IMG/VR virus record: IMGVR_UViG_3300021197_000139
Coordinates: 1-20,892 of that record
From: a virus
Reading direction: 5' to 3' (one strand)
DNA length: 20,892 nt
Below the pieces are notes generated by a model. That model was not told where the DNA came from and ran no database searches. It saw only the letters and a program-made list of their open reading frames with translations. The position numbers and the translations under genes were made by a program. Shown piece after piece: positions 1 through 8,985 of this stretch (within the stretch, counting starts at the first letter, position 1; every line of letters begins with the position of its first letter).

Positions 1-2562
1 TGCTGTAGTTGGACCTGATTCTCCACCAAGCTGACGCTCAGTCTTACGACTACCCACTTCACCGCTAATTATAGCATCAAAGATGTCCTGTGGTCTAGAG
101 TATCCAGCCTTATTGGCCTTTCTCATGAGCTTCATAAGGAAGCGTTTGATCTTGCCAAAGATGTTGCGAGGTGAACCACCTATCTTCAACCTGCCAGCGG
201 CGTAGTCTCTGAACATCTCAGCAATGGCTTCTTCATCTACTTGTGATGGTGTGCCGTCCTGTTCCTTGGTTTGACTGAGGTTGCCATACAATCTCTTGGC
301 TCTGTCCAGATATGTATACTCACGCTTGGTGCCGTCTTTGTGTGCGTACTTTGTATTAGCTGCCGCCTTGGCTAGAACCTTTAGTTCCTTTGCAGTGATG
401 ACGCCTAAAGACCTGAGGGCATGAATTGTCTCATGGTTCATCACCTCAGCAACGGCCTCAAACAATTGGTCTTCGTTCATGTTGGGGTCATAAACCCCGA
501 CAGCCAAAGCTATTGTCTTCGTTGTGCCAGCAAAACTACCCTCTGCCATGCCGTCTATAAAGCCTGTTTCAGCCTCAAGCTTAACGTCACCCATGCCCAT
601 CTTGGTGAGCATCTCACGCAGTCGGTTAAACACGTTAGTTTGTTTTGGTGCAAATGAACCAAACTGACTTGGGTCTACATTGGCTTGGCCTGTTTCAGCT
701 CGTTCTTTATTTGCCCTTTGCTGATCTCTCTCTCTGGCCTCTGTCTCTTGCACAGCCTTGAATATCGCATCAGACTCAGCCCTAAGCTTGTCCCGCTCCA
801 TTTCTTTTAAGGCTAAATCAGCTTGAGCTTGATACCCTTGATCTATGGCGTCTGGCTTGTCTGGATTTATATATGTTGGCTTATCTTCTTTGGTTAGAAT
901 ATCTCTTCTCTTCATCTCCGCTATGAGTTCTTTATAGGGAGTTGTAGTGACAGATTCTTTTTTTCTTTTATTTGTTACTGTAGTTATATTGGCGTCTGGC
1001 TTTATTCCAAGCCTTCTTAATGAATCCCTGACAGCGGTGGCATTAAAGAATCCCGTTTGTTTCATAGTGTCATGAGCTGCATCAAACGCAGCTTTATTGT
1101 ATCCACCTATCTTTTGAGTTGCCTTGCTAAGATTTTTATTTTCTTGTTTTTTTCTTAGTTCTTTGCTTGGAGCCTTGGGAGCTTTTTTGCCCTTGTCAGC
1201 CAAAGCTTTTATATTGTCTACAATAACAGAGCGTCTATCACCCTTGACACCAATTCCAGCCTCTAACGCCTCTGCCCTAACATCATTAGGCATACTGCCA
1301 TTTTTATTTAATCTTAATTTAAGCTCTCTCGCTTTAGCTACTTTAGCAGCTTCTGCCAGTGTATCCACTTCAGCTTGAGCGCCTAAAGCAGCTTGTTCTT
1401 CTGGGGGTGGTGTGACCACTACGTCAGGATCAGCCACAGGATCGCCGTACAGGCCCTCTGTGGTGGCTTCTCCCTCTCTGGTGACCTTTGGTGACCTCTG
1501 GGCAGCAGCTATGCCACGATCACGCTTAATGGTGTTCTCTGCCTCAAGGGCCTCTATGTCTGCTTCTAGCTCTGCGTTTGCTTTTTGTTTTGCTTTGTCA
1601 CCGCCAACAGCAGAACCAACACCACTTATGCCACCACCAAGTATACCGCCAGCCACACCAGCCTCAATGTACTCCGCTATAGCATCGTCACTGTCTATGG
1701 AAAGGCCAGCTTGTTGACGCTCAAGCATCTGTTGACCAATTTCAGTAAGGCCTTCAGCAGCCGCGCCTTGAGTTACGCCTTTAGCTGTCCTAGTAAAAAG
1801 ACCACCAGTGCCGCCCTTAAATGCTTTTAGTAAAAGTATTTTGTTTGCAACAACCTCAAGTGCAGTTTGTCCAACAGCGTTTCTCATTGCTGTAGCAGCG
1901 TTCACTCTTGCAAGCTCACCTTTTTCTACTTGGCCTTCTTGTCTTTGAATGTTGCCACCAAAGAGAAGGGGATAAGAAGCGATGCCAGTACCTACAACTG
2001 CACCAATGCCGCCACCCACGACAGTTCCAACAGGTCCAAAAAATGAACCTAATGCGGCACCAGTTTTACCGCCAACGTATGTACCTGCTAGGCTTAGGCC
2101 TAACTGCGGTGCCTGTTCAGAAGCAAGCTCACCAACGTAACGACCAACCTTGCCATCACCTTCAGTGACATCAGACAGGGTTGTTCTGTCTACCATAGCG
2201 TCAAGCTCACTTAGACGGCCTTCAGCCTTGTCTGTAACGCCTTCGCCAAACTGTTCTATGATATCTGAGTCAAGACCCTTACCAGCGTATTCTATAGCTG
2301 TACCGCCTAAGGATTTAATTCTTTGATAACCCTGACGTAGGGCTGTGCGATATGTAGATTCGTCTAGGCCCTCAGGTATATCTACAGTCTCATTTGGTTC
2401 ACTTGCACCAAAATACTCTTGATAAATCTGAGCGTATGGGGCCTCTTGCTCAGATACATACGCATCTATACGACCCTGTTCTTCTGGCGTTGGAGTTTCG
2501 CCAGCTATTTCTACAGGATAAGGTGTTTGTGAGTACTTACCTACCGCATTAATTACAGCCAT
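1..2562 (-). CDS. Giant virion/ejection protein with zinc-metallopeptidase signature (3' end outside window)
   Basis: The reading frame is open from ATG at 2562 to the left edge: 854 codons with no stop. The start has an AAGGTG ribosome site and lies 13 bases after the stop of the upstream gene. Residues about 130-200 and 270-300 are hydrophobic and Gly-rich (glycine-zipper-like), as in phage proteins that enter or cross membranes during genome ejection. Residues 410-580 are charged and helical, with a possible winged-helix-like stretch near 490-560. Residues 710-714 read HETIH, a perfect HExxH zincin motif, followed about 60 residues later by DEEAIAEM (776-783), which could supply the third zinc ligand. 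The architecture resembles the large polyvalent or internal virion proteins of phages. The peptidase might process virion proteins, act on the cell wall, or be injected; the sequence does not say which. Domain call is firm at motif level; the biological role is inferred. Confidence 0.8.
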   Translation of the reverse strand, partial: MAVINAVGKYSQTPYPVEIAGETPTPEEQGRIDAYVSEQEAPYAQIYQEYFGASEPNETVDIPEGLDESTYRTALRQGYQRIKSLGGTAIEYAGKGLDSDIIEQFGEGVTDKAEGRLSELDAMVDRTTLSDVTEGDGKVGRYVGELASEQAPQLGLSLAGTYVGGKTGAALGSFFGPVGTVVGGGIGAVVGTGIASYPLLFGGNIQRQEGQVEKGELARVNAATAMRNAVGQTALEVVANKILLLKAFKGGTGGLFTRTAKGVTQGAAAEGLTEIGQQMLERQQAGLSIDSDDAIAEYIEAGVAGGILGGGISGVGSAVGGDKAKQKANAELEADIEALEAENTIKRDRGIAAAQRSPKVTREGEATTEGLYGDPVADPDVVVTPPPEEQAALGAQAEVDTLAEAAKVAKARELKLRLNKNGSMPNDVRAEALEAGIGVKGDRRSVIVDNIKALADKGKKAPKAPSKELRKKQENKNLSKATQKIGGYNKAAFDAAHDTMKQTGFFNATAVRDSLRRLGIKPDANITTVTNKRKKESVTTTPYKELIAEMKRRDILTKEDKPTYINPDKPDAIDQGYQAQADLALKEMERDKLRAESDAIFKAVQETEARERDQQRANKERAETGQANVDPSQFGSFAPKQTNVFNRLREMLTKMGMGDVKLEAETGFIDGMAEGSFAGTTKTIALAVGVYDPNMNEDQLFEAVAEVMNHETIHALRSLGVITAKELKVLAKAAANTKYAHKDGTKREYTYLDRAKRLYGNLSQTKEQDGTPSQVDEEAIAEMFRDYAAGRLKIGGSPRNIFGKIKRFLMKLMRKANKAGYSRPQDIFDAIISGEVGSRKTERQLGGESGPTTA

Positions 2563-2575
2563 ATTTACACCTTAT

Positions 2576-5500
2576 TTATGAAATTTTCTTTACAGGAGGT
2601 GGATTATCATATCCCAACCTTCTTGCAGCTTCTCTCTGCATTTTTATCAGATAAACAAGTTGAGCTTTATCCTCTTTGCTTATTTCATCAGGGCCACTTC
2701 CCTCAACAGAGTTTAAGAAATCAGCAGAGCTTGATGCTCCTTTTTGAGTTAACAGTCCTCTGATGTTATCAGTCGTATTGTTGTATAGGCTAACATCAGA
2801 TTTGTACCTATCTTTAGGCAAGCCAGCCTTAGCAGCGGCAGCTTCTAGACCAGCTTGGAACTTCAGTGTCTTGAGCTTCGCAGCGTCAGCAGCCTGTCGG
2901 CTCTTCATAAGTCCAGCTATGCCCACCTGACCAGCCTCACCAAGCGCACCGCCTAGTGTTGGCTGTTTGGATGACATAAGGGCCATGCCAGCGTTAGCCA
3001 GAGCCAGCCATTTATCGCTGTCTGCGTTAGCCTCTTGGCTTTTAAGTAGATCAAGGATTTGACTACTGGCACTACCACCTGTACCGCCCGTACCTTTAGA
3101 CGTTCCTTTGCTTTGTGCCGCAATTTTACGCTGTCTTTCCGCTTCATATGCTGCGCTAGATTGAGCATCTAAAGCAGCCTGTTCGTCCATTTCTGTAATA
3201 ACGCTTGATTCAGATGCATCCATCTCTTGCTGTGGGCTTCCAGCAGGTTCATCTACTGGAACAGTATTTCCTGCTTCAACTGCCTCAACTTCAGTACCTT
3301 CACCCGCTGAACCATCTGCGCTTGAAGGACCACTAAAATAATTTGGTCCAAGTCCAGCTCCAGCCGCTGCTACATCACCAATTACCTTAGCTGTTGGAAC
3401 TAATCCTTCTGCTACAATTTTTGCTGGTTGAGTACTAACCGTACCTCCCTGAGTTAAGTCAGGCTTAATTTCTGTATCGCCAAATGTATAGGGCCTAGAA
3501 GGGGCATCGTCGAGGTTCATTCCAAGGTAATTATATAGCGGTCTAGATGCCGCTTTACGCATGTCCTCTGACGCTTCAATTGTTGGACCTAGTCTTTTTC
3601 CAAGTGTCCCTTTTTGTATTTCTTGAGCTTCAGCTATTCTTTTATTAAAGGCATCACTGAAATATGAACTTCCTGGTATGTCATCAAACAAATAATTTTT
3701 AGGCTCTCCATCATCACCAAACATACGGGGGTCATCAATGAGTGCTTTTTCTTCTGCCCTTCCTCGCTTTATTGTACTTGCACGACCTCGGATGCCACCA
3801 ATCATAGGCCCATATTCACCTGTCTCTCGCATAGTGGGCTTTTCATAGTAAGGCATAGTTACACTGGGAGATTCTTCATACGTTTGTAGATTGTAACTTT
3901 GAAAAGGCGGGTTGCGCCCAGGGGTATATATATTTCCACCCCCAGCCAATACAGCTTTCGCCCCTTCAATACGATTATCTAAATATGCTTTGTCATTTTG
4001 AACATCATCATTCAAAATAGTGTCTGAACTGGCAATTGCAGCTCTGTCTGCTGCGTATGGGTCAACAATACTAAATTTTGCCTGTTCATTTGCTAGCTTT
4101 TGATCCTCATCTCCATATCCAGATGACTCGCCTGTAATCATCAAGTCATCATATCTTTTTTGCCTTTCATCATCAGCTTTATTTTTATCAAGTTGTCTTT
4201 GAATTATCTCTGAAGTGGATGGGTCATCAAAAAAGAAACCTTGCTCAGTGCCGTCATCACCCTTAGCAAAGGCACCACCTAATCCCGCATCTCTAACACC
4301 TACATCCGCTCTCAAAGCATCAGCAGCTACTTGACCGTAGTTTCCTATTGGTGCAGCACTGTCTATGGACATTTCCGTTGCATCTTTAAGTGCAATTCTT
4401 TCCGCAGCTTCTCTTTTCTGCCTATCCGCTCCAAGGTCATCAACTATTTGACTGTAATTGCCTACAGGTGCAGCGCCCTCTATAGATTGATTTGTTGCGG
4501 CTTGAAGTCTAAGACTATTCATCTCATCTTCTTTTGCCTTTAACCTCATCGCCCTAGCAACATTTTTATCAAGTTCAGGTGAGGCAAGGTTGGCATTGAA
4601 GGCCATGCCTTGACGGCCACCACTTAAAATTTCATCTATTTTGGCTTGATTAGCCATTTCATTGGATGTTCTCATCTTTGTTACAAGATCAGACTCCCGA
4701 ATGCCGCCAATCATATCTGTTGGGGCTTCCATGTTTCTTAAATAAGATTGTAGCTGGGCTTCTGCTTGCGCCTCTTTAACGGCTTCATCTTCCGCTGCCT
4801 TACGGGCAAGTTCTTCCTGCATTGTGTTGGGTGCGCCAAGGTCACCAAACATATTGGGATTGGCTTGAGCTATTGCCGCTTGTTGAAGGGCTTTGTTTTC
4901 CATTATCTGTCTAAAGCCGACAGGCTCATTGCTTCTGTCAATTTGACCCAAGGCAGTTATGGCACTGTCTCTTGCATTTTGTCTGTCAAATTCTCGTTGT
5001 TCTTCTTGCTTTGGCGTTCTTCCCTCAGCATATGCTCTGGCGTTTTCTCTAGCCTTTCTTACAGCAGCTTCTTGCTTTTCTCTCAGCTCTGCACTTATAG
5101 CAGCAGCCTCATCAGACCTAGCATCAAATGCAATCTTTTCTTGGAAAGCCTTTTCATTTTGAGCTTGCTGTAATGGTGATGCAAAGCCACTACTAGGTGG
5201 GCCTGATGTGCCTGTCGGTATAACTGCATCTGGTACAGTCTGAGCGTCAATAGAAGATTGCTTACGGGCTATTTCAGCTTCTTGTCTGCGCCTTATGCTA
5301 TCTTGAGCTAAACGATCAGATACAGCCTTTTCATAATCATCTGCCATCAAGAGGTCACCCTCTATGTCAGAATCTTGCTGAATGTCATACTCAGAAGGTT
5401 CTGCTACAGGAGCGTCCAGTGATTGCACTTCATCAATTACTTGAGATTCAGTGGGCCTACCAGCAGATGTAACAGCTTGATCATCAGTGGCACCTGTCTC

Positions 5501-6145
5501 AGCTTGAAGCTCTGCTATTCTTGCAGCTTCCTCAGCCTTTGCAATGTTTTCTTTACCCCTACGCATAGCAACATTTAGTTGAGCTGGGGCTAGTTTTGTT
5601 GCGGTCTTCTGAAATGCCTCTGGTGCGTTCTCATTGGCTATAATCTCACCACGACTACGCATACGCTTAAAGAACAACGGCATTGATGCTTCAAGCTTAG
5701 ACAAAGTATTGGCAGTGACATAACGGCGTTCACCAGCAAATATTGGACTATTCTTTGGAAACTCTAAGAAGAAGGCTTTCTCTCTTTTAGTTTTACCACC
5801 AGCAGCTAAACTTAATATGCCACCACTAGCCATAGGCATTGGTGCCTGTGGTTGTGCCTGACTTGGTGGCTGCATGTTTGGTTCAATTGAACTTTTCGGG
5901 GCCATAGCTTGAGACATCTGAGCCAGACCACCTTGAGGCACACCAGCGGCAGAAACCACTTCCTGTGCTACTGTCTTTTGATCAGCCGCACCTCTGGTCT
6001 TCATGTCATCACTTATACGCTTACGGCGCGTTATTTCACCAAGCACAAGGAATTGAGGAGCTACACCTTTCGGCTGCTTCATCTCTTGGATTAGCTGCTG
6101 CTGAGAGAAGTTCTTCAGGTCATCCTGTACTTGTAATATGTTCAT
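2576..6145 (-). CDS. 1189-residue internal virion-type protein, mostly disordered/coiled, with repeated short motifs
   Basis: The ATG at 6145 overlaps the preceding stop (ATGA, 6142-6145). No enzyme motif was recognised. Residues 1-60 are helical. Residues 75-110 are rich in Met, Pro and Gln and end in GGILSLAAGG, a motif shared in near-identical form with the protein at 7619-8941. Residues 118-176 form a more ordered block (FFLEFPKNSPIFAG onward). Residues 185-700 are Ala/Glu/Lys/Arg/Gln-rich and predicted helical or disordered. Short motifs recur: AAPVGNYSQ and AAPIGNYGQ (near 555 and 593), MIGGIR (near 477 and 780), and MFGDLG and MFGDDG (near 430 and 806). The C-terminal 150 residues contain an Ala/Gly-rich helical block (ALANAGMALMSSKQP) typical of marine podovirus internal proteins. 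Position between the AFGG protein and the zincin giant suggests an inner core or ejection component. Function is inferred from context only. Confidence 0.8.
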   Translation of the reverse strand: MNILQVQDDLKNFSQQQLIQEMKQPKGVAPQFLVLGEITRRKRISDDMKTRGAADQKTVAQEVVSAAGVPQGGLAQMSQAMAPKSSIEPNMQPPSQAQPQAPMPMASGGILSLAAGGKTKREKAFFLEFPKNSPIFAGERRYVTANTLSKLEASMPLFFKRMRSRGEIIANENAPEAFQKTATKLAPAQLNVAMRRGKENIAKAEEAARIAELQAETGATDDQAVTSAGRPTESQVIDEVQSLDAPVAEPSEYDIQQDSDIEGDLLMADDYEKAVSDRLAQDSIRRRQEAEIARKQSSIDAQTVPDAVIPTGTSGPPSSGFASPLQQAQNEKAFQEKIAFDARSDEAAAISAELREKQEAAVRKARENARAYAEGRTPKQEEQREFDRQNARDSAITALGQIDRSNEPVGFRQIMENKALQQAAIAQANPNMFGDLGAPNTMQEELARKAAEDEAVKEAQAEAQLQSYLRNMEAPTDMIGGIRESDLVTKMRTSNEMANQAKIDEILSGGRQGMAFNANLASPELDKNVARAMRLKAKEDEMNSLRLQAATNQSIEGAAPVGNYSQIVDDLGADRQKREAAERIALKDATEMSIDSAAPIGNYGQVAADALRADVGVRDAGLGGAFAKGDDGTEQGFFFDDPSTSEIIQRQLDKNKADDERQKRYDDLMITGESSGYGDEDQKLANEQAKFSIVDPYAADRAAIASSDTILNDDVQNDKAYLDNRIEGAKAVLAGGGNIYTPGRNPPFQSYNLQTYEESPSVTMPYYEKPTMRETGEYGPMIGGIRGRASTIKRGRAEEKALIDDPRMFGDDGEPKNYLFDDIPGSSYFSDAFNKRIAEAQEIQKGTLGKRLGPTIEASEDMRKAASRPLYNYLGMNLDDAPSRPYTFGDTEIKPDLTQGGTVSTQPAKIVAEGLVPTAKVIGDVAAAGAGLGPNYFSGPSSADGSAGEGTEVEAVEAGNTVPVDEPAGSPQQEMDASESSVITEMDEQAALDAQSSAAYEAERQRKIAAQSKGTSKGTGGTGGSASSQILDLLKSQEANADSDKWLALANAGMALMSSKQPTLGGALGEAGQVGIAGLMKSRQAADAAKLKTLKFQAGLEAAAAKAGLPKDRYKSDVSLYNNTTDNIRGLLTQKGASSSADFLNSVEGSGPDEISKEDKAQLVYLIKMQREAARRLGYDNPPPVKKIS
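5878..5891 (-). promoter_or_regulatory. Palindrome copy 5 (one changed end base) inside the 1189-residue gene
   Basis: In gene sense AGTTCAATTGAACC followed by AAAC, at codons 85-89 of the large gene, where it encodes Ser-Ser-Ile-Glu-Pro. An in-frame ATG follows within a few bases. The core and the AAAC flank are conserved although they are in coding sequence. Confidence 0.55.
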
Positions 6146-7185
6146 CCCATAAGCCCTTTATAGAGACCAAGACCAGATATACCTAGACCCAGTGCTTGCT
6201 GTACTGGGTTGTAAGGTGTCAAGCTTGTTGCGGTTGTACTTGGAGTGACAGGTATGCCGCGAAGAACACTTGAATAAAGACCCAACTGTTGTTCTGGGAA
6301 TGCTCTTTGCTTGAGGAAATCATCATAAGCCAAGTCAAGTCCAGCCTGATCCGCTGCCTGTCTACTTTTACCAACTGTCTCAAGATACTGAGCATCTTGT
6401 ATAGCGGCTGCTCTGGACCTGTCTTCAAGACCTGACGCAAAGTCTAATGCACCTTGTTGCCTTGTAAGGTCAGCAACCTCACCAGCTTGTATTCTGGCTG
6501 CTTCACCTGCGCTAATCCCCTGTGTACGCGCAAGCTCTGCGGCCTTCTGACGTTGCAAGTCCATCTGTGCGCCACGATCCTGCAAGAACATATTCTGAGC
6601 ATCTTGATATGCCCTTTGCTGTCCTTCAGTCTGTATGCCCACCATGCGGTCAAGAACATCATCTTGAGCCATGCCCTCCATGACACCCTGACGAGAGCCA
6701 CCAAATGCACCAGCACTTATAGCATTTGCAGACCTTCCAGCTTGCATTTGCTGAAAATCCTTTAATGCCTCAGCCTTCTGCCTACTAACAACAGCGTCCA
6801 TATACGGTGACATATATTTAGATACATTATCGCCCGTAAACTCTGTCATTGGGTCATATTCAAACTGATCAGCGGTGTATGCTTTGTACCCAGAGTAAGG
6901 ATCAGCTAAAGTTTGTGCAGACTTTACAGCAGCGTCAGTGACAGGGGTGCCATCAGCCGCAACCTGACCGATCATGTCATATGCTTTAAACACATCTGGA
7001 TCAGTCTCAGCTAACCTTTGACCTGTGTAAGGTGTATAAGGCTCCAATGACTGAGCTTCAGCTCTTGCCAAAAGACGCTCAAACTGTGGCTGAACGTAAT
7101 CTGGAAGATTTGTAGTGGTGTTCGTGCTTGTTGTAGTCACCTGTTGAGGTTGATTAGGTGCTGGACCGCCGCCGCCTTTACCCAT
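6142..7185 (-). CDS. Marine-podovirus internal/tail protein with AFGGSRQ motif
   Basis: The start chosen is ATG 7185 (MGKGGGGPAP), which overlaps the previous stop as TAATG and has GGAG just upstream. A longer reading from 7245 would run back into the coding region of the upstream gene and is unlikely. The product is 347 residues. The N-terminus is Gly/Pro-rich then Thr/Asn-rich (VTTTSTNTTTNLPDY), followed by a helical region. Near residue 155 lies SAGAFGGSRQGVMEGMAQ, a signature I recognise from abundant marine phage proteins, and then long Gln/Ala/Arg-rich helices (MQAGRSAN, AYQDAQNMF, DLTRQQG) likely to form coiled coils. A hydrophobic Gly-rich tail ends the protein. It is probably a structural protein of the internal core or the tail; no enzymatic motif is seen. 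Confidence 0.82.
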   Translation of the reverse strand: MGKGGGGPAPNQPQQVTTTSTNTTTNLPDYVQPQFERLLARAEAQSLEPYTPYTGQRLAETDPDVFKAYDMIGQVAADGTPVTDAAVKSAQTLADPYSGYKAYTADQFEYDPMTEFTGDNVSKYMSPYMDAVVSRQKAEALKDFQQMQAGRSANAISAGAFGGSRQGVMEGMAQDDVLDRMVGIQTEGQQRAYQDAQNMFLQDRGAQMDLQRQKAAELARTQGISAGEAARIQAGEVADLTRQQGALDFASGLEDRSRAAAIQDAQYLETVGKSRQAADQAGLDLAYDDFLKQRAFPEQQLGLYSSVLRGIPVTPSTTATSLTPYNPVQQALGLGISGLGLYKGLMG

Positions 7186-7622
7186 TATCCTATCTCCATC
7201 TTGTACGCTATATAGTGTGGCTTCCATCCGTATACACGAAGCCATCTATCCCAGCCTTTTCGACCATATCCCTCTAATTGGGTACAGCCATTTTCCTTAG
7301 CAAACTTTGTCATAACCTTTTGAGCCTGAGGTAACCATTCACGCATTCTAGAACCTCCGATCCAATCCATAGCCAGTGATCTACACTGAGGATATACAAC
7401 AACTCTAGTAGTTAGTGCCGCTACAACCCTGTCATCTTCCATTACGACCCAAAGGCCGTAAAGACCACTCTTAATACCGTCACGCACATCGTTCAGGTCG
7501 AACCTGCCATCAGCAGTTAATACAGACCTACGCAAAACTCTTGATACATCATTCCAGATAACTTCAACTACAGAAGTAGGTACAGCAGTTAAAACTAGAT
7601 TATCTAAAATTACGTCTTTCAT
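7185..7622 (-). CDS. GNAT-like acetyltransferase-fold virion-cluster protein
   Basis: 145 residues. The ATG overlaps the stop of the upstream gene as ATGA (7619-7622), and its own stop overlaps the next start as TAATG. The pattern of an N-terminal helix, central beta strands (GLWVVMEDDRVVAALTTRVV, about 56-75), a conserved MDWIGGSR loop (85-92), a helix, then GYGRKGWDRWLRVYGW (118-133) and a final strand fits a small GNAT fold. GRxGWxRxLxxxGW is the recurring signature of a phage protein found beside internal virion genes; T7 gp13 holds a comparable place in its cluster. The classic acetyl-CoA P-loop (Q/RxxGxG/A) is not obvious, so the protein may be a structural or degenerate GNAT and not an active acetyltransferase. 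Fold assignment is moderate; catalytic activity is unproven. Confidence 0.75.
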   Translation of the reverse strand: MKDVILDNLVLTAVPTSVVEVIWNDVSRVLRRSVLTADGRFDLNDVRDGIKSGLYGLWVVMEDDRVVAALTTRVVVYPQCRSLAMDWIGGSRMREWLPQAQKVMTKFAKENGCTQLEGYGRKGWDRWLRVYGWKPHYIAYKMEIG

Positions 7623-8941
7623 GCATAGCCGCCCATAGCAGCCTTTTTGACAGCTTCAACTGTCTCAGGCTTTCCTTCATTGATAACATCTAAGACATCT
7701 TCTCCCAAAGCTTCACTAGTAGGAGCCTTAACGACATACTCATTGTCTGTGAGTAGAATTTGTTGATCGTCTAGACGGGCTGGCATCATGTCATCAGTGC
7801 CTGACCCATCTGTCGGGCCTTGCACCATGCCGCCTTCTCCAGTGCTAAGTTTTGCTATGGTTTGGTCAAACTCTCCAGAGTTTACACTAGTCACTAGCTG
7901 ACGTAGCTTTTGCTCACCGTACTGTTGAACAAACATAGCCAAAGCCACTTGAGCCTCTTCGCCCTGTATGATGCCCTTGATGGCCCTAGCAGCCTCTACA
8001 ATGACCTCTTGCTCATTAGGCATTGCAGCCGCCTGAGAGGCCATAGGAGCCGCTGTAGGGGCCATAGGGGCCTCTTGTGGCATCATTGCTGCCTCAGGTA
8101 CGCCACCATCCGCTAAGGACACTATACCGCCCCGTGCAAGACGCGCTGACTGACCCATCATTCTGGGACTAGCCATACGCCGTAACATGCCACCGTTGTT
8201 GTAATTGTACTTGTAAAGGTCATCTGCGTTCTGTGGTGCGCTTATTCCGTAGTCAAACTCACCATCATATCCTGGCCTAAAACTGTCTGGCCTTTGATTT
8301 TGAATGCGAGGTATAGGCCTTATTTCCCTGCCATCAAATCTACCTTCTTTTTCTTCCTCAGGTGCGACACCGCCCATACTGTAATCTGGCATTGCAGCCA
8401 TGCCGCCTAGATACTGACCAACACCTGCTGCTGAACTTAACTGGCCTAATCCCCCGCTCATCACACCATTTCCAGTTATGCCCTTCAATTCATTTCCAAA
8501 GCCTTTACTAAATATTCCTTTTGGACCACCTAAAATACCTCTGGGAACATCAGCTTGCTGGGTAACCGCCTGTCTAGCTGCGCTTAATTTGTCAAAATCC
8601 GCACCTCCCATAGCGTACCTAGCTGGCATATCAACGCCAGCACCACCAGCAAATTGTTCTGGCGTGAGACCAGGTAATGCGTTTGCGCCAAACTGATTAG
8701 GTGTTATGCTTCCAGCGTTAAATCCAGCACCTCCGAATGCCTTTCCTAATGCAGCACCACCAAGGTATGAACCTAAGCCTGTCTTTACGCCCTCTTTGAC
8801 ATCACCTGTCTGAGCGAACTGACCTAAACCTGCGCCTATAGAGCCAGCAATGAGTGGATTAGCTAGGAAGCCAGTAGCACCTAGTATACCCGCTGACGCC
8901 AAGCCTGATCCAAGCATTCCCGCTAGAAGTGGAAGAACCAT
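7619..8941 (-). CDS. Gly-rich internal/tail structural protein with GGIVSLADGG motif and acidic C-terminal domain
   Basis: 440 residues. It starts at ATG 8941 with a strong AAGGAG site and is the first gene after the intergenic gap carrying palindrome copy 8972-8985. Residues 1-70 are hydrophobic and Gly/Ala-rich (LLAGMLGSGLASAGILG), resembling membrane-active ejection proteins. The middle is Gly/Pro-rich with repeated Tyr-x-Met/Asn-Gly-Gly turns (YAMGG, YSMGG, YNNGG). Near residue 269 is ARGGIVSLADGG, followed by a Met/Pro/Ala-rich linker. The C-terminal region (about 325-440) carries GPTDGSGTDDMMPARLDD, then ILLTDNEYVVKA, a module I recognise from many marine phage virion proteins. This implies a virion structural role, probably in the inner core. 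No enzyme motif. Confidence 0.8.
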   Translation of the reverse strand: MVLPLLAGMLGSGLASAGILGATGFLANPLIAGSIGAGLGQFAQTGDVKEGVKTGLGSYLGGAALGKAFGGAGFNAGSITPNQFGANALPGLTPEQFAGGAGVDMPARYAMGGADFDKLSAARQAVTQQADVPRGILGGPKGIFSKGFGNELKGITGNGVMSGGLGQLSSAAGVGQYLGGMAAMPDYSMGGVAPEEEKEGRFDGREIRPIPRIQNQRPDSFRPGYDGEFDYGISAPQNADDLYKYNYNNGGMLRRMASPRMMGQSARLARGGIVSLADGGVPEAAMMPQEAPMAPTAAPMASQAAAMPNEQEVIVEAARAIKGIIQGEEAQVALAMFVQQYGEQKLRQLVTSVNSGEFDQTIAKLSTGEGGMVQGPTDGSGTDDMMPARLDDQQILLTDNEYVVKAPTSEALGEDVLDVINEGKPETVEAVKKAAMGGYA

Positions 8942-8971
8942 GTTATTCTCCTTTGCCCCTAAGGACCGTTT

Positions 8972-8985
8972 GGTTCAATTGAACC
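8972..8985 (-). promoter_or_regulatory. Palindrome copy 3 (GGTTCAATTGAACC) before internal-protein operon
   Basis: Perfect copy in the 84-base gap between the small gene ending at 9026 and the gene starting at 8941; it lies 31 bases before that start, upstream of the AAGGAG site. Confidence 0.7.

Noticed and set aside
421-2168. Several plus-strand open frames of 60-100 codons
   Set aside because: They lie opposite the continuous 854-codon minus-strand frame, have odd composition and no ribosome sites.
4766-5173. Plus-strand frame of 135 codons with hydrophobic Ser/Phe-rich product
   Set aside because: Shadow of the helical Ala/Glu/Arg-rich minus-strand protein; the Ser/Phe/Leu bias is the complement of that composition.
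7185-7245. Longer N-terminus for the AFGG-motif protein
   Set aside because: It would overlap 60 bases of the GNAT-like gene; the TAATG start at 7185 with GGAG fits better and gives the family's normal Gly-rich start.
8972-8985. Palindrome as a tRNA T-arm, LexA box or rho-independent terminator
   Set aside because: No cloverleaf around any copy; the half-sites are GTTC-N4-GAAC, the inverse of the Gram-positive GAAC-N4-GTTC LexA box and unlike the alphaproteobacterial GTTC direct repeat; no U-run follows the short stem.
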